Shown here: positions 8,679 through 16,708 of the stretch, in pieces | How the letters are laid out: each line of letters begins with the position of its first letter | Position numbering within the stretch: the first letter of the stretch is position 1 | Source of the DNA: DASQPR01 sp035713725 | GTDB taxonomy: Bacteria; Actinomycetota; Actinomycetes; Mycobacteriales; Micromonosporaceae | NCBI GenBank assembly: GCA_035713725.1 | Contig: DASTMZ010000088.1 | Coordinates: 1 to 64,000 of the forward strand | Direction of reading: 5' to 3' | Length of the DNA: 64,000 bases | The notes under the pieces: generated by a model | Told to the model about the DNA's origin: nothing | Database searches by the model: none | What the model saw: only the letters and a program-made list of their open reading frames with translations | Translations under genes and position numbers: made by a program

Positions 8679-9059
8679 GTGACCACATCCGCACGTAGCG
8701 CGACGCACCGCGGCAATCGTCAACGCCGGCCCGCCGAGTCGCTTCGCCGCCGCCATGCGGCCGTCGAATGGCCGGCGACCGAGTCAACGGGTGCTCGCGC
8801 GACCGGTGCGGTGGCGACCGGCACCGCGGCGCTGGGTTCCTTCGCGCTCGGCGCGTTGGCGGTTGGCGCGATCGCGGTCGGCGCGGTGGCCATCGGGGCG
8901 ATGGCGATCGGGCGCCTCGCGATCCGGCAGGTGCGCATCCGCGAGCTCGAGGTCGACGAGCTGACCGTCAGGCGGCTCCGCGTGCTTGAGGATTCCCCGG
9001 CCGTCGACCTCGACGACCACGTCGTGCCGAGTCACGAACACACCATGTCAGGTGAATAG
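8679..9059 (+). CDS. Small pentapeptide-repeat-like protein (AxGxx then VxxLx repeats)
   Basis: A 126-residue protein starting at GTG 8679. After a basic, disordered-looking N-terminus, residues about 48-83 are built of five-residue steps A-(L/V/I)-G-x-x. The same period then continues as (I/V)-x-x-(L/V)-x (IRQVRIRELEVDELTVRRLR). This five-residue rhythm with small and aliphatic residues inside is the signature of the right-handed quadrilateral beta-helix of pentapeptide-repeat proteins, with a glycine-rich hydrophobic half that could lie in or on a membrane. No function is known to me. Start is uncertain; the ribosome site is weak. Confidence 0.65.
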   Translation: MTTSARSATHRGNRQRRPAESLRRRHAAVEWPATESTGARATGAVATGTAALGSFALGALAVGAIAVGAVAIGAMAIGRLAIRQVRIRELEVDELTVRRLRVLEDSPAVDLDDHVVPSHEHTMSGE

Positions 9060-9072
9060 CGTCGGCTAGTCA

Positions 9073-9101
9073 TTGACGGACATCGCATGCGGCCCTATGG
9101 T
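9073..9101 (+). promoter_or_regulatory. Housekeeping-type promoter of the GH9 gene
   Basis: TTGACG at 9073-9078 and TATGGT at 9096-9101 are separated by 17 bp. Transcription would begin near 9108, directly at the ROK-type operator that follows. Confidence 0.6.
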
Positions 9102-9109
9102 CCCCCAAT

Positions 9110-9131
9110 AGTTAGTCCGGTTAACTAACAA
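9110..9131 (+). promoter_or_regulatory. ROK-type operator, copy 1 (in front of GH9 gene)
   Basis: An inverted repeat GTTAG-N9-CTAAC (9111-9115 and 9125-9129) inside a 22-bp block. It overlaps the expected transcription start, so a bound repressor would block initiation. The block shares 15 of 22 positions, including both half sites GTTAGTC and CTAACAA at identical spacing, with 13578-13599 beside the ROK gene. Confidence 0.7.
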
Positions 9132-9145
9132 TCAGGGGAACCGTC

Positions 9146-11059
9146 ATGCGCCGACGCTTCGCCACTGCTCGCACTCTCGTCATCGCCGCCATGATCGCGC
9201 TGGGCATCGCGGCCGCACCGGCTGGATCGGCGGTCGCCTCGACGTCGCCGGTTGCCGCGCTCGTCCGCGTCGACCAGGTCGGCTACCTCCCGAACGACGT
9301 CAAGCAGGCGTATCTCATGACGCCACAGGCAGTTGCTGGGGCACGGTTCGCGGTGGTGAACGCCGCGGGGCACACCGTCTACAGCGGCAGCGTGAGCGCG
9401 ACGAACCGCGGCAAGTGGAACGCGGCGTACCCCGACGTCTACGCGATGACGTTCACGGCCGTACGCGCCACCGGGCGCTACCACATCGTCGTCACCGGTA
9501 GCGCGACCGGCACCTCGCCGACGTTCCGCGTCGAGTCGGCGGCGTCGATGTACGGCACGATCGTCGCCAACGGCGTGGCCTTCTACCAAGTGCAGCGCGA
9601 CGGCTCGAATGTCGTTCCGGGCGCACTGCACCGCAAGCCGTCGCACCTTAACGACGCCAACGCAACGGTGTACGCGGACCCGAACTTCCTGCCCGACGGC
9701 GACGACGTGATCGCCGACCCGACACTGACGCCGATCGGCGGACCGGTCGACGTGGAGGGTGGCTGGTTCGACGCCGGCGACTACCTGAAGTTCACGCACA
9801 CCACCGCCTTCGGCGACGCGATCCTCTATGCGAGCGAACGAGCGCTCGGTCCGGCCGCGCCGGCGAACCTCGACGCCGAGGCGCGCTTCGGCGAGCAGTG
9901 GCTCGACAAGGTTTGGGACCAGTCCACCAAGACGCTCTACCTCCAGGTCGGCATCGGGTCTGGCAACGATGCCGGCACGTTCTTCGGCGACCACGACCTG
10001 TGGCGCCTACCGCAGGCCGACGACTCAGACACCGATCCGGCCGACGTTTACGCCGCCGCGCACCGTCCGGTGTTCGAGGCCGCGGCACCCGGCCACCGGA
10101 TCAGCCCGAATCTGGTCGGCCGGGTGAGCGCCGCCTTCGCGCTCGCCGCGCAGGTGGACGCCGCCGCGCATCCGGCCCGTGCGGCCGCCGAGTTCCAAGC
10201 CGCCACGTCGCTCTACGCGATGGCCGACACCACGAGTCCACCCGATCCGTTGGTGACCGCGCTGCCGAACTCGTACTACCCGGAGAGCACGTGGCACGAC
10301 GACATGGAGTTCGGTGCGACCGAGATCGCGCTGGCCGCACTGAAACTCGGCCATGACGCGGTGCCGTACGTCCGCGATGCGGCGCGGTGGGCGGTCGACT
10401 ATCTTGCCTCCGACACCGGCGACACGTTCAACTTGTACGACACGAGTGCGCTCGCGCACGCGGACCTCATCACCGCAATATCAGCGACCGGCCACCCAAG
10501 CGGTCTCGCGGTCACGCGCCCACAACTCGTCGCCGACCTGAAGCGACAGCTCGACACGGGCGCCGACCGGGCGGCCGGTGACGTGTTCCACGCCGGCGCC
10601 ATCTACGACGACTTCGACGCCGATTCGCACACGTTCGGCTTCATCACCACGGAGGCGCTCTACCGCGCGACCACCGGCGACACGTCGTACCAGCAATTCG
10701 CGACGCAGCAGCGCGACTGGCTATTCGGCGCGAACGCCTGGGGCGCGAGCTTCATGGTCGGCGAGGGCGACGCCGACCCGTCGTGCATGCAGCATCAGGT
10801 CTCGAACCTCGGCGGTGCTTCCACGGTCGGCGCGGTGGTGAACGGCCCCAACGACAAGGGGCAGTTCGCCGGCGGGCTTGGCGGTCGACAGGACGGCATG
10901 GCCAAATGCCCAGCCGACGGTGTCGACCGGTACAAGCCGTTCACTGGGCATGGCAGCCGCTATGTCGACGACGTGCGGTCCTGGCAGTCCAGCGAACCGG
11001 CGCTCGACATGAGCGGTGCGGCGATTCTTGCGGCCGCCCTCTCGCAAGCGACGCAGTAG
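9146..11059 (+). CDS. Secreted glycoside hydrolase family 9 (cellulase-type) with N-terminal Ig-like domain
   Basis: A 637-residue exported enzyme. Residues 1-32 form a Sec signal peptide. Residues about 38-130 are the CelD_N Ig-like module (VRVDQVGYLPNDVKQAYL), followed by the GH9 (alpha/alpha)6 barrel. The catalytic base is in GGWFDAGDYLKF (Asp209/Asp212) and the acid is Glu617 in SSEPALDMSGA. GH9 enzymes with this layout are mostly endo- or exo-cellulases; a minority are exo-glucosaminidases, which cannot be excluded here. There is no carbohydrate-binding module. AGGGG lies ahead of ATG 9146. Expression is probably ROK-controlled through the operator at 9110-9131. Confidence 0.92.
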   Translation: MRRRFATARTLVIAAMIALGIAAAPAGSAVASTSPVAALVRVDQVGYLPNDVKQAYLMTPQAVAGARFAVVNAAGHTVYSGSVSATNRGKWNAAYPDVYAMTFTAVRATGRYHIVVTGSATGTSPTFRVESAASMYGTIVANGVAFYQVQRDGSNVVPGALHRKPSHLNDANATVYADPNFLPDGDDVIADPTLTPIGGPVDVEGGWFDAGDYLKFTHTTAFGDAILYASERALGPAAPANLDAEARFGEQWLDKVWDQSTKTLYLQVGIGSGNDAGTFFGDHDLWRLPQADDSDTDPADVYAAAHRPVFEAAAPGHRISPNLVGRVSAAFALAAQVDAAAHPARAAAEFQAATSLYAMADTTSPPDPLVTALPNSYYPESTWHDDMEFGATEIALAALKLGHDAVPYVRDAARWAVDYLASDTGDTFNLYDTSALAHADLITAISATGHPSGLAVTRPQLVADLKRQLDTGADRAAGDVFHAGAIYDDFDADSHTFGFITTEALYRATTGDTSYQQFATQQRDWLFGANAWGASFMVGEGDADPSCMQHQVSNLGGASTVGAVVNGPNDKGQFAGGLGGRQDGMAKCPADGVDRYKPFTGHGSRYVDDVRSWQSSEPALDMSGAAILAAALSQATQ

Positions 11060-11071
11060 GCCGCTAGCCGG

Positions 11072-11323
11072 TCAGCGCCGCCGCGGGTGCCGCGGGTTCC
11101 CGAGTATGTCCTCGTCGGCATCCGGGCCGCCGAGCAGATCTTCGTCGATCGACTCTTCGTCGCCGAATTCGTCCTCCGACAATGCCGTGTCCGGCCCGCC
11201 GTAAACGTCTTCTCGTGCCGCGTCCGGTCCGCCGAATTCGTCGGCGGACGCCACGTCCGGACCACCGAGCAGGTCTTCGTCATCCCAGTCGCCGGGCCGT
11301 CCCGACGAGGATCCACGTGCCAT
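11072..11323 (-). CDS. Small acidic repeat protein (GGPD repeats)
   Basis: An 83-residue protein rich in Asp and Glu with a repeated core GGPD: DLLGGPD, EFGGPD, VYGGPD, then EDEFGDE and again DLLGGPD, DILGNP. It starts with a short basic-neutral segment and ends with RHPRRR, so an acidic body carries a basic tail. It has no Cys and no hydrophobic helix and is probably disordered. GGGGGAG lies five bases before ATG 11323, a strong ribosome site that supports it as a real gene. It is convergent with GH9, with 12 bp between the stops. Function unknown; the repeats could be docking motifs. Confidence 0.72.
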   Translation of the reverse strand: MARGSSSGRPGDWDDEDLLGGPDVASADEFGGPDAAREDVYGGPDTALSEDEFGDEESIDEDLLGGPDADEDILGNPRHPRRR

Positions 11324-11536
11324 CGTCGCTCCCCCACTCTCCGTGACGAACTCGCACGGTCAGACTCCGGCCGCGCGGCCGCCGATGACATCACCGGAAC
11401 GCTACGCGGCTGGCCGCCGGACGGGGCCGGAACCGGGAACCGTTCACCAAGTCGCCGCGCGGCCGGCCAAACAGCGCGCCGCGCGCAGCGAACCACGCCG
11501 CGGCGGCCCGAGCCGCGCGGGCCAGCCCGTCGACGG

Positions 11537-12142
11537 TCAGGCGGTGGCCACCATCCCGCGAAGATGCCGACGCAGCACGAATGCCTCGATGACCTGCCAC
11601 ACGCCGAGCACCACCAGCCAGATGCCGGCGAGCAGGGTCAGCGCGCCGAGCGACGCGAGCGGTGACACGATGACCACGATGCCCGCGATCGCGAGCAGCA
11701 CGCCGCCGAAGATCTGCCAGCCCCGATAAGGCAGGTACGGCGCCGACCCGGCGGCCACCGCCCGTGTGATGCCGGTGAACAGCCAGCTGAAGCCGATCCA
11801 CAGCGCGAGCAGCAAGATCGACTCGGCGGCGCTGCGGAAGCAGATCAGACCGAGCACGATCGACAACACGCCGGTCAACACGCTCAGCACCCGGGTCGAC
11901 GTACGGATCTCCGGCGCGAACGCGACGAAAATCTCGATCACGCCGCTGATCAGCAGGAAAATGCCGAACAGTACGCCCACCACGCGCAACGTCTCGTGCG
12001 GCCACGCCAGCACGATGACGCCCAGGATGATCGAGGCAGCGCCAAGCACCACCAACCACATCCAACCCTTCCGGGCCGCCGCCTCCATCGGTGACAGCAC
12101 GGCCGCGGCACCATCCGCGTCGGATGTACGGGTATCCACCAT
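11537..12142 (-). CDS. HdeD-like (DUF308) membrane protein
   Basis: A 201-residue integral membrane protein with about six transmembrane helices in three pairs, each pair with a small-residue turn (GAASIILGVIVLAWP, GVLSIVLGLICF, GGVLLAIAGIVVIVSP). This internal threefold repeat is the mark of the HdeD/DUF308 family, linked to acid stress in enterobacteria but of unknown role in actinobacteria. The start ATG 12142 is preceded by GGAAGGGGG. It lies 133 bp downstream of the ROK gene on the same strand and could be read from its transcript. Confidence 0.85.
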   Translation of the reverse strand: MVDTRTSDADGAAAVLSPMEAAARKGWMWLVVLGAASIILGVIVLAWPHETLRVVGVLFGIFLLISGVIEIFVAFAPEIRTSTRVLSVLTGVLSIVLGLICFRSAAESILLLALWIGFSWLFTGITRAVAAGSAPYLPYRGWQIFGGVLLAIAGIVVIVSPLASLGALTLLAGIWLVVLGVWQVIEAFVLRRHLRGMVATA

Positions 12143-12275
12143 CTCAACCGACCCCCTTCCGGGGCGACCGGCCAAACGAGATGATCCCGGCCGGCTATGC
12201 ACAGACGGTAACGCACGGCTCACGTTGCGCAGGGCAAAACGCCTACAGCACTCGTACCCCTGAACCATGCAGCAC

Positions 12276-13490
12276 CTACGCGGAGGCGGAAGCCTCCGAC
12301 GTGGCCGCGGTCGGAATGCCGGCCGTCACGACCTCCCACGCGCGTTCCAGCCCGGCGGCCAGGCAGCCATCCACCACCGCGTCCGCGCCCAACGCGCTGA
12401 CCTTCAGCTCGGGTGTCACCGGAGCGAGTCGCCGCAGATCGACCGCCACCGCGTCGACGAAGCCGGCGGCCTGTCCGATGCCACCGCCGAGCACGACCAA
12501 TTCCGGGTCGATCACGGTGACCACCGCACAGATGGCGCGTGCGATCAGCTGCACCTCCTCGGCGACGACACGTTCCGCCCACAACTCGCCACGGGCGGCG
12601 GCGGCGAACACCTGCTGTGCCGACACACGGCCGGTCGCACCCGCGCGGCGCGCTGCCCGGACCACGCCGGCGGCCGACGCCGCCGCCTCGAGGCTGCCGC
12701 GCCGGCGGGCGTCCCGTGCGTCGTCCGCGCCTGCATCGGTATGCAGTGGTAGGAACCCGATCTCGCCCGCCGCGCCGTGTCGACCACGATGCAGGCGACC
12801 GTCGAGCACGACACCCATGCCGATGCCGGTGCCGATGGACACGAACACGAAGCTGTCGACGCCGTTGCCGTGCCCGTGTGCCTGTTCGGCCAGCGCGGCG
12901 GCGTCCACGTCGTTCTCGATCATCAGAGTCGGACCGAGGAAACTGCGCAGCTCCGCGAGCACCGCCGGCTTCTCCCATCCGGGCAGTCCGCCGGCAAAGG
13001 CAAGATGATCGCGCCGCGGGTCGTAGACGCCGGGGCTGCCGAGCACGGTCTGCGTAATGTCTGACATCGCGATGCCGGCGGCGTCGGCGAGCGACCCGGC
13101 GAGTGCTACCAACTCCGTCACGCGCGCATGCCCGGTGCTGCCCTGGGTCTTCACGGATGACCGGGACCGCACGGCACCGCTCACGTCCGCGACCGCGCCG
13201 CGGAGGAACTGGCCGCCGACGTCCAGGCCGAGGACGAAGCCCGCCTCCGGCCGCACTTCGTAGAGCACCGCCGCCGGTCCGGGCATGCCGGTCCGCACTC
13301 CGGAAGGCCGTACTAGGTTGGCGCGTTCGAGGTTGGCCAGCGCGAAGGACACCGTGTTCTTGGCGAGGCCGGAGATCCGTGCGAGCTCCGCGCGGGAGAC
13401 GCCGTCGGCCGACCGGATGTGCTCGAGCAGCAGCTGCTCGTTCATGGCCCGCATGAGCTGCGGCCGAGCGGGCGAGCCATTCGCGGACAC
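12276..13490 (-). CDS. ROK-family transcriptional regulator
   Basis: A 404-residue sugar-responsive repressor. Residues about 10-60 form a winged helix-turn-helix (SRAELARISGLAKNTVSFAL), followed by the ROK actin-like domain (GLDVGGQFLRGAV, IENDVDAAALAE, GTGIGMGVVLDG). The usual zinc motif C-x-C-G-x2-G-C-x-E is absent; the matching place reads GAAGEIGFLPL and then an Asp-rich segment, so the protein probably lacks the structural zinc. GTG 13490 is chosen because AAGGAGGA lies just before it; a longer form from ATG 13523 is possible. It is divergent from the transporter operon, with an operator between them, and probably also controls the GH9 gene. Confidence 0.9.
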   Translation of the reverse strand: MSANGSPARPQLMRAMNEQLLLEHIRSADGVSRAELARISGLAKNTVSFALANLERANLVRPSGVRTGMPGPAAVLYEVRPEAGFVLGLDVGGQFLRGAVADVSGAVRSRSSVKTQGSTGHARVTELVALAGSLADAAGIAMSDITQTVLGSPGVYDPRRDHLAFAGGLPGWEKPAVLAELRSFLGPTLMIENDVDAAALAEQAHGHGNGVDSFVFVSIGTGIGMGVVLDGRLHRGRHGAAGEIGFLPLHTDAGADDARDARRRGSLEAAASAAGVVRAARRAGATGRVSAQQVFAAAARGELWAERVVAEEVQLIARAICAVVTVIDPELVVLGGGIGQAAGFVDAVAVDLRRLAPVTPELKVSALGADAVVDGCLAAGLERAWEVVTAGIPTAATSEASASA

Positions 13491-13562
13491 CGTGATCCTC
13501 CTTCGGCCACGAGTCTGAGTCATCCGTTACTGATCTGGAATCCGTTAATCGGCCCAAGAGCC

Positions 13563-13591
13563 TTGCCTGGCATTGTTGGTTAGTCTACCTT
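13563..13591 (+). promoter_or_regulatory. Possible promoter of the sugar transporter operon
   Basis: TTGCCT at 13563-13568 and TACCTT at 13586-13591 with a 17-bp spacer. The match is modest. The -10 element lies inside the operator at 13578-13599, which would make repression by occlusion straightforward. Confidence 0.4.
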
Positions 13592-13599
13592 CCTAACAA
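13578..13599 (+). promoter_or_regulatory. ROK-type operator, copy 2 (between ROK gene and transporter operon)
   Basis: GTTAG-N9-CTAAC with half sites at 13579-13583 and 13593-13597. It has the same architecture as 9110-9131. Sitting 88 bp before the ROK start and about 300 bp before the binding-protein gene, it could serve both directions. Confidence 0.7.
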
Positions 13600-13898
13600 C
13601 CAGCGCAACCCCCGCCGCGACCTCCTGAGGAGTCGAGGATGCGCGATCGATCCGCCTGGGTACGCCACCGCTCGTGCGTGCTCCCGGATCACCCCACGAC
13701 GCCGTCCACGTCCGTCGACTGGTGGCGCCGCACCCAATCCCGCTCGTCCGCGCCGATCCACGTCGATGCGCTCGTGCATACCCGCGTCGCCGATAGGCGT
13801 CGGCCGGTGGGCGAGCCGCCTATCGGCCGCGCCACTGCGCCGCGGGCATCCGGTCCGTACACCCCGCCAGAACGTAAGTACAGAAGGGACTTGGTCAG
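13600..13898 (+). promoter_or_regulatory. Long 5' leader of the transporter operon with hairpin and possible leader ORF
   Basis: This 300-bp stretch has no established gene. A perfect 11-bp stem (13789-13799 with 13817-13827, 17-nt loop) can form. An ORF of 87 codons runs from ATG 13639, which has GAGGAG in front, and ends with a stop at 13900-13902 that overlaps the ATG of the binding-protein gene. Its amino-acid make-up (many Arg, Pro, Thr) does not look like a folded protein, so if translated it would be a coupling leader rather than an enzyme. Confidence 0.45.
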
Positions 13899-15584
13899 AT
13901 GAGGCGAACTCGCGTCCTCGCCGTCCTCATCGCGGTGGGCCTGATCGCCGCCGCCTGCTCTTCATCGGGCAAGCACGCGGCGTCCGGACCGACCGGGAGC
14001 GTCGATCTCAACGCGCCTCGCAAGCAGGGCGGCACGGTCACCATCTCGAACGAACAAGGTCAGACCTGGCCGTGTCAGTTCAACCCGTTCAACCCGTCGA
14101 ACAACGCCGAGTCACTCGGCTTCGTCTACGAACCACTGATCTACGTCGACCTGTTGAACAACCAGGCCGAGACCCCGATGCTCGCCTCGTCGTATACCTG
14201 GAACGCAGACAAAACGTCGATCGTCTTCACGATTCGTGACGGCGTGCAGTGGAACGATGGCCAGCCGTTCTCGGCCGCTGACGTCGCCTTCACATTCAAC
14301 CTGATGAAGCAGGTCCCGGCGACCGACCTCTATGCACTGTGGACCGGCGCAGGGCTGCAAAGCGTGGTAGCCAACGGCAACAAGGTCACGATGACGTTCG
14401 ACAAGCCGGCCGGCGCCTACTTCTTCAACTTCGCCGATCAGGTCGGCATGGTGCCGCAGCACATCTTCTCCACCGGTGACGCGGCGGCGCACCCGGACAC
14501 CTGGGCCGACCCGAACCCGGTGGGTACCGGTCCGTTCATGGTGAACCCCTGCTCGCCGAACAACATCCAGTTCACTGCGAACCCGAAATACTGGCAGGCC
14601 GGCAAGCCCTACATCCAGAAGGTGGAATACCCCGCGTATCTGGACAACGGGCCGGCCAACCTCGACCTTGCCAGCGGCAAGGCGCAGTGGGGCAGCCAGT
14701 TCATCCCGAACATCCAGCAGTTCTACATTTCCAAGTCGGCCAACAACCACACGTGGTCGCCGCCGGTGACCAACGTCGAGATCTTCCCGAACCTCGACCC
14801 GTCGCACGCGGCCACCGCCAACGTCGCGGTGCGCCAGGCGATCTCGATGGCCATCGACCGCACGAAGATCGCGACGATCGGCGAAGGCGGCCAGCAGCCC
14901 GCGGCGAACCAGACCGGCATCGTCACGCCGACATTCTCGAAATACTTCGACAGCGCGGCGCTGGCGACCGCCGGCTTCGACAAGCCGAACCCGGACACGG
15001 CGAAGCAACTGATGGCCAGTGCCGGCTATTCAACGTCGAAGCCGCTCAAGCTCAGCATCATCACGATCACCGGCTACACCGACTGGGACGCCTCGCTCGC
15101 CGTCATCAAGCAGGAGCTCGCCCCGATCGGCATCGACCTGTCGGTGTCCGACCTCGCCCAGCAGACGTACGACGACAAGTTGTTCAATGGCGACTACGAC
15201 CTCGCGTATTACGGCGAGGCCGGCGGACCGACGCCCTACTACGAGCTGCGCCAGATCCTCTACTCGAAGAACTCCGCGCCGATCGGCCAGCAGGCCAACA
15301 GCAACTACGAGCGGTATAACAACCCGGCCGTCGATGCGCTGTTCGACCAGTACCCGACGGCGAGCGACGCGGATCAGGTCTCGATCATCAAGCAGATCGA
15401 GGCGGCCATGTTGAAGGATGTGCCGATCATCCCGACCACCGAGTCGGTGGACTGGTTCCAATACAACACATCCGACATCCAGGGCTGGCCGACACCGAAC
15501 GACCCGTACGCTCAGCCGTCCGCCTTCAACGTGCCGGATGTCGAGCAGGTGCTGTTGCACCTGTACAGCCAGAGCGCACAGTAA
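13899..15584 (+). CDS. ABC transporter binding lipoprotein, family 5 (oligopeptide/oligosaccharide type)
   Basis: A 561-residue lipoprotein. The signal segment ends in a lipobox with Cys20 (GLIAAACSS). The mature protein has the family-5 layout: N-terminal NPFNPSNNAESLGFVYEPL, then IVFTIRDGVQWNDGQPFSAADVAFTFNL, a signature of Opp/Dpp-type receptors, and a late YDLAYYGEAG segment. This family also serves cello- and chito-oligosaccharides. The neighbourhood (GH9 outside, GH4 and a sugar kinase inside) argues for a beta-linked oligosaccharide rather than a peptide (inference). GAAGGG lies ahead of ATG 13899. First gene of a seven-gene operon. Confidence 0.92.
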   Translation: MRRTRVLAVLIAVGLIAAACSSSGKHAASGPTGSVDLNAPRKQGGTVTISNEQGQTWPCQFNPFNPSNNAESLGFVYEPLIYVDLLNNQAETPMLASSYTWNADKTSIVFTIRDGVQWNDGQPFSAADVAFTFNLMKQVPATDLYALWTGAGLQSVVANGNKVTMTFDKPAGAYFFNFADQVGMVPQHIFSTGDAAAHPDTWADPNPVGTGPFMVNPCSPNNIQFTANPKYWQAGKPYIQKVEYPAYLDNGPANLDLASGKAQWGSQFIPNIQQFYISKSANNHTWSPPVTNVEIFPNLDPSHAATANVAVRQAISMAIDRTKIATIGEGGQQPAANQTGIVTPTFSKYFDSAALATAGFDKPNPDTAKQLMASAGYSTSKPLKLSIITITGYTDWDASLAVIKQELAPIGIDLSVSDLAQQTYDDKLFNGDYDLAYYGEAGGPTPYYELRQILYSKNSAPIGQQANSNYERYNNPAVDALFDQYPTASDADQVSIIKQIEAAMLKDVPIIPTTESVDWFQYNTSDIQGWPTPNDPYAQPSAFNVPDVEQVLLHLYSQSAQ

Positions 15585-15595
15585 CCGCACAGCGC

Positions 15596-15660
15596 CAACC
15601 GAGAAGCAGCGCAACGCGAGAACAGGGCAACCGAGAGTCAGCGCGACCCGAGAAGCTGCG
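15596..15660 (+). repeat. Four tandem ~16-bp units after the binding-protein stop
   Basis: Units at 15596-15611, 15612-15627, 15628-15643 and 15644-15660, consensus CAACCGAGAAGCAGCG, diverged from one another. They fill the gap between the binding-protein stop (15584) and the permease start (15714), a place where ABC operons often carry an mRNA-stabilising hairpin; here no strong hairpin is seen. Confidence 0.75.
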
Positions 15661-15713
15661 CGAGCGCGAAGGGAACACACGCCCATGAGGGTGAGCACGA
15701 AGGACTGGTCATC

Positions 15714-16703
15714 GTGAGATACCTCCTGCGACGATTCGGTTTCTTCGTGCTCACTCTCTGGGCCGCACTGACGCTGAACTTCTTCATCCCGCGCTTCATG
15801 CCGGGCAGTCCGCTGCAGGCGCTGCGGGACCGTACCCACAACAAGCTGTCCCCGCAGGCATTGCAGGAGATGCTCACGTCGTTCGGGTTCAAGCCGAACC
15901 AGAACATCTTCGTGCAGTACGTGACCTACCTCGGCGACATGCTCACCGGCCACTGGGGAGTGTCCATCGGGCTCACCCTCGGTGAGCCGGTGAGCACGAT
16001 CGTCAGTCAGGCGCTGCCGTGGACGCTCGGGCTGGTTGGCGTGACGACGATCCTCGCGTTCCTGGCCGGCTCGTTGGTCGGCATCGTCGCCGGCTGGCGT
16101 CGTGGCAGCACCGTCGACTCGGTCGTACCGTCCGTCTTCGTCGTCACGTCGGCGTTGCCATACTTCTGGGTCGCGCTGCTGCTGATCCTGGTCTTCTCGG
16201 TGTGGACCAACGGCGCACTGCCCAGCGACTTCAACTACGACAACACGTTGCAGCCGGCGTTTAACTGGACGTTCATATCGAGCGTGCTGACGCACGCGAT
16301 CCTGCCCGGCCTGACCATCCTCATCACGTCGATCGGTGGCTGGGTGCTGACCATGCGCAACAACATGATCACCACGGTGGCCGAGGACTACATCCGGATG
16401 GCACGCGCGAAGGGCTTGCCGAATCGCAAGATCATGTATGGGTACGCGGCACGCAACGCCTTCCTGCCCAACCTTTCCGGGTTCGCCATGTCGATCGGTT
16501 TCGTGATCGCCGGCGCGATCCTGGTCGAGTACGTCTTCAACTACCCCGGCCTCGGATACCTGCTCTACAACGCGGTGAGCAATACCGACTACCCGCTGAT
16601 GCAGGTGCTCTTCATGCTCTTCACCGTCGCTGTGCTGGTCGCCGTGTTCGTCTGCGACATCGCGATCGCGTGGCTCGACCCGCGCGCCCGAGCGAAGGGA
16701 TAG
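15714..16703 (+). CDS. ABC transporter permease, DppB type
   Basis: A 329-residue inner-membrane permease with six helices. The N-terminus RYLLRRFGFFVLTLWAALTLNFF is typical of DppB/OppB. The cytoplasmic coupling loop is EDYIRMARAKGLPNRKIMYGYAARNAFLP, the EAA motif that contacts the ATPase. GTG 15714 starts the gene 129 bp after the receptor. Pairs with the next permease to form the channel. Confidence 0.93.
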   Translation: MRYLLRRFGFFVLTLWAALTLNFFIPRFMPGSPLQALRDRTHNKLSPQALQEMLTSFGFKPNQNIFVQYVTYLGDMLTGHWGVSIGLTLGEPVSTIVSQALPWTLGLVGVTTILAFLAGSLVGIVAGWRRGSTVDSVVPSVFVVTSALPYFWVALLLILVFSVWTNGALPSDFNYDNTLQPAFNWTFISSVLTHAILPGLTILITSIGGWVLTMRNNMITTVAEDYIRMARAKGLPNRKIMYGYAARNAFLPNLSGFAMSIGFVIAGAILVEYVFNYPGLGYLLYNAVSNTDYPLMQVLFMLFTVAVLVAVFVCDIAIAWLDPRARAKG

Positions 16704-16708
16704 CGGCG

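Noticed and set aside
13639..13902. The 87-codon leader ORF as a true protein gene
   Set aside because: Good ribosome site and overlap, but the residue composition is unlike a folded protein and the frame contains a hairpin-forming segment. Kept only as a possible leader.
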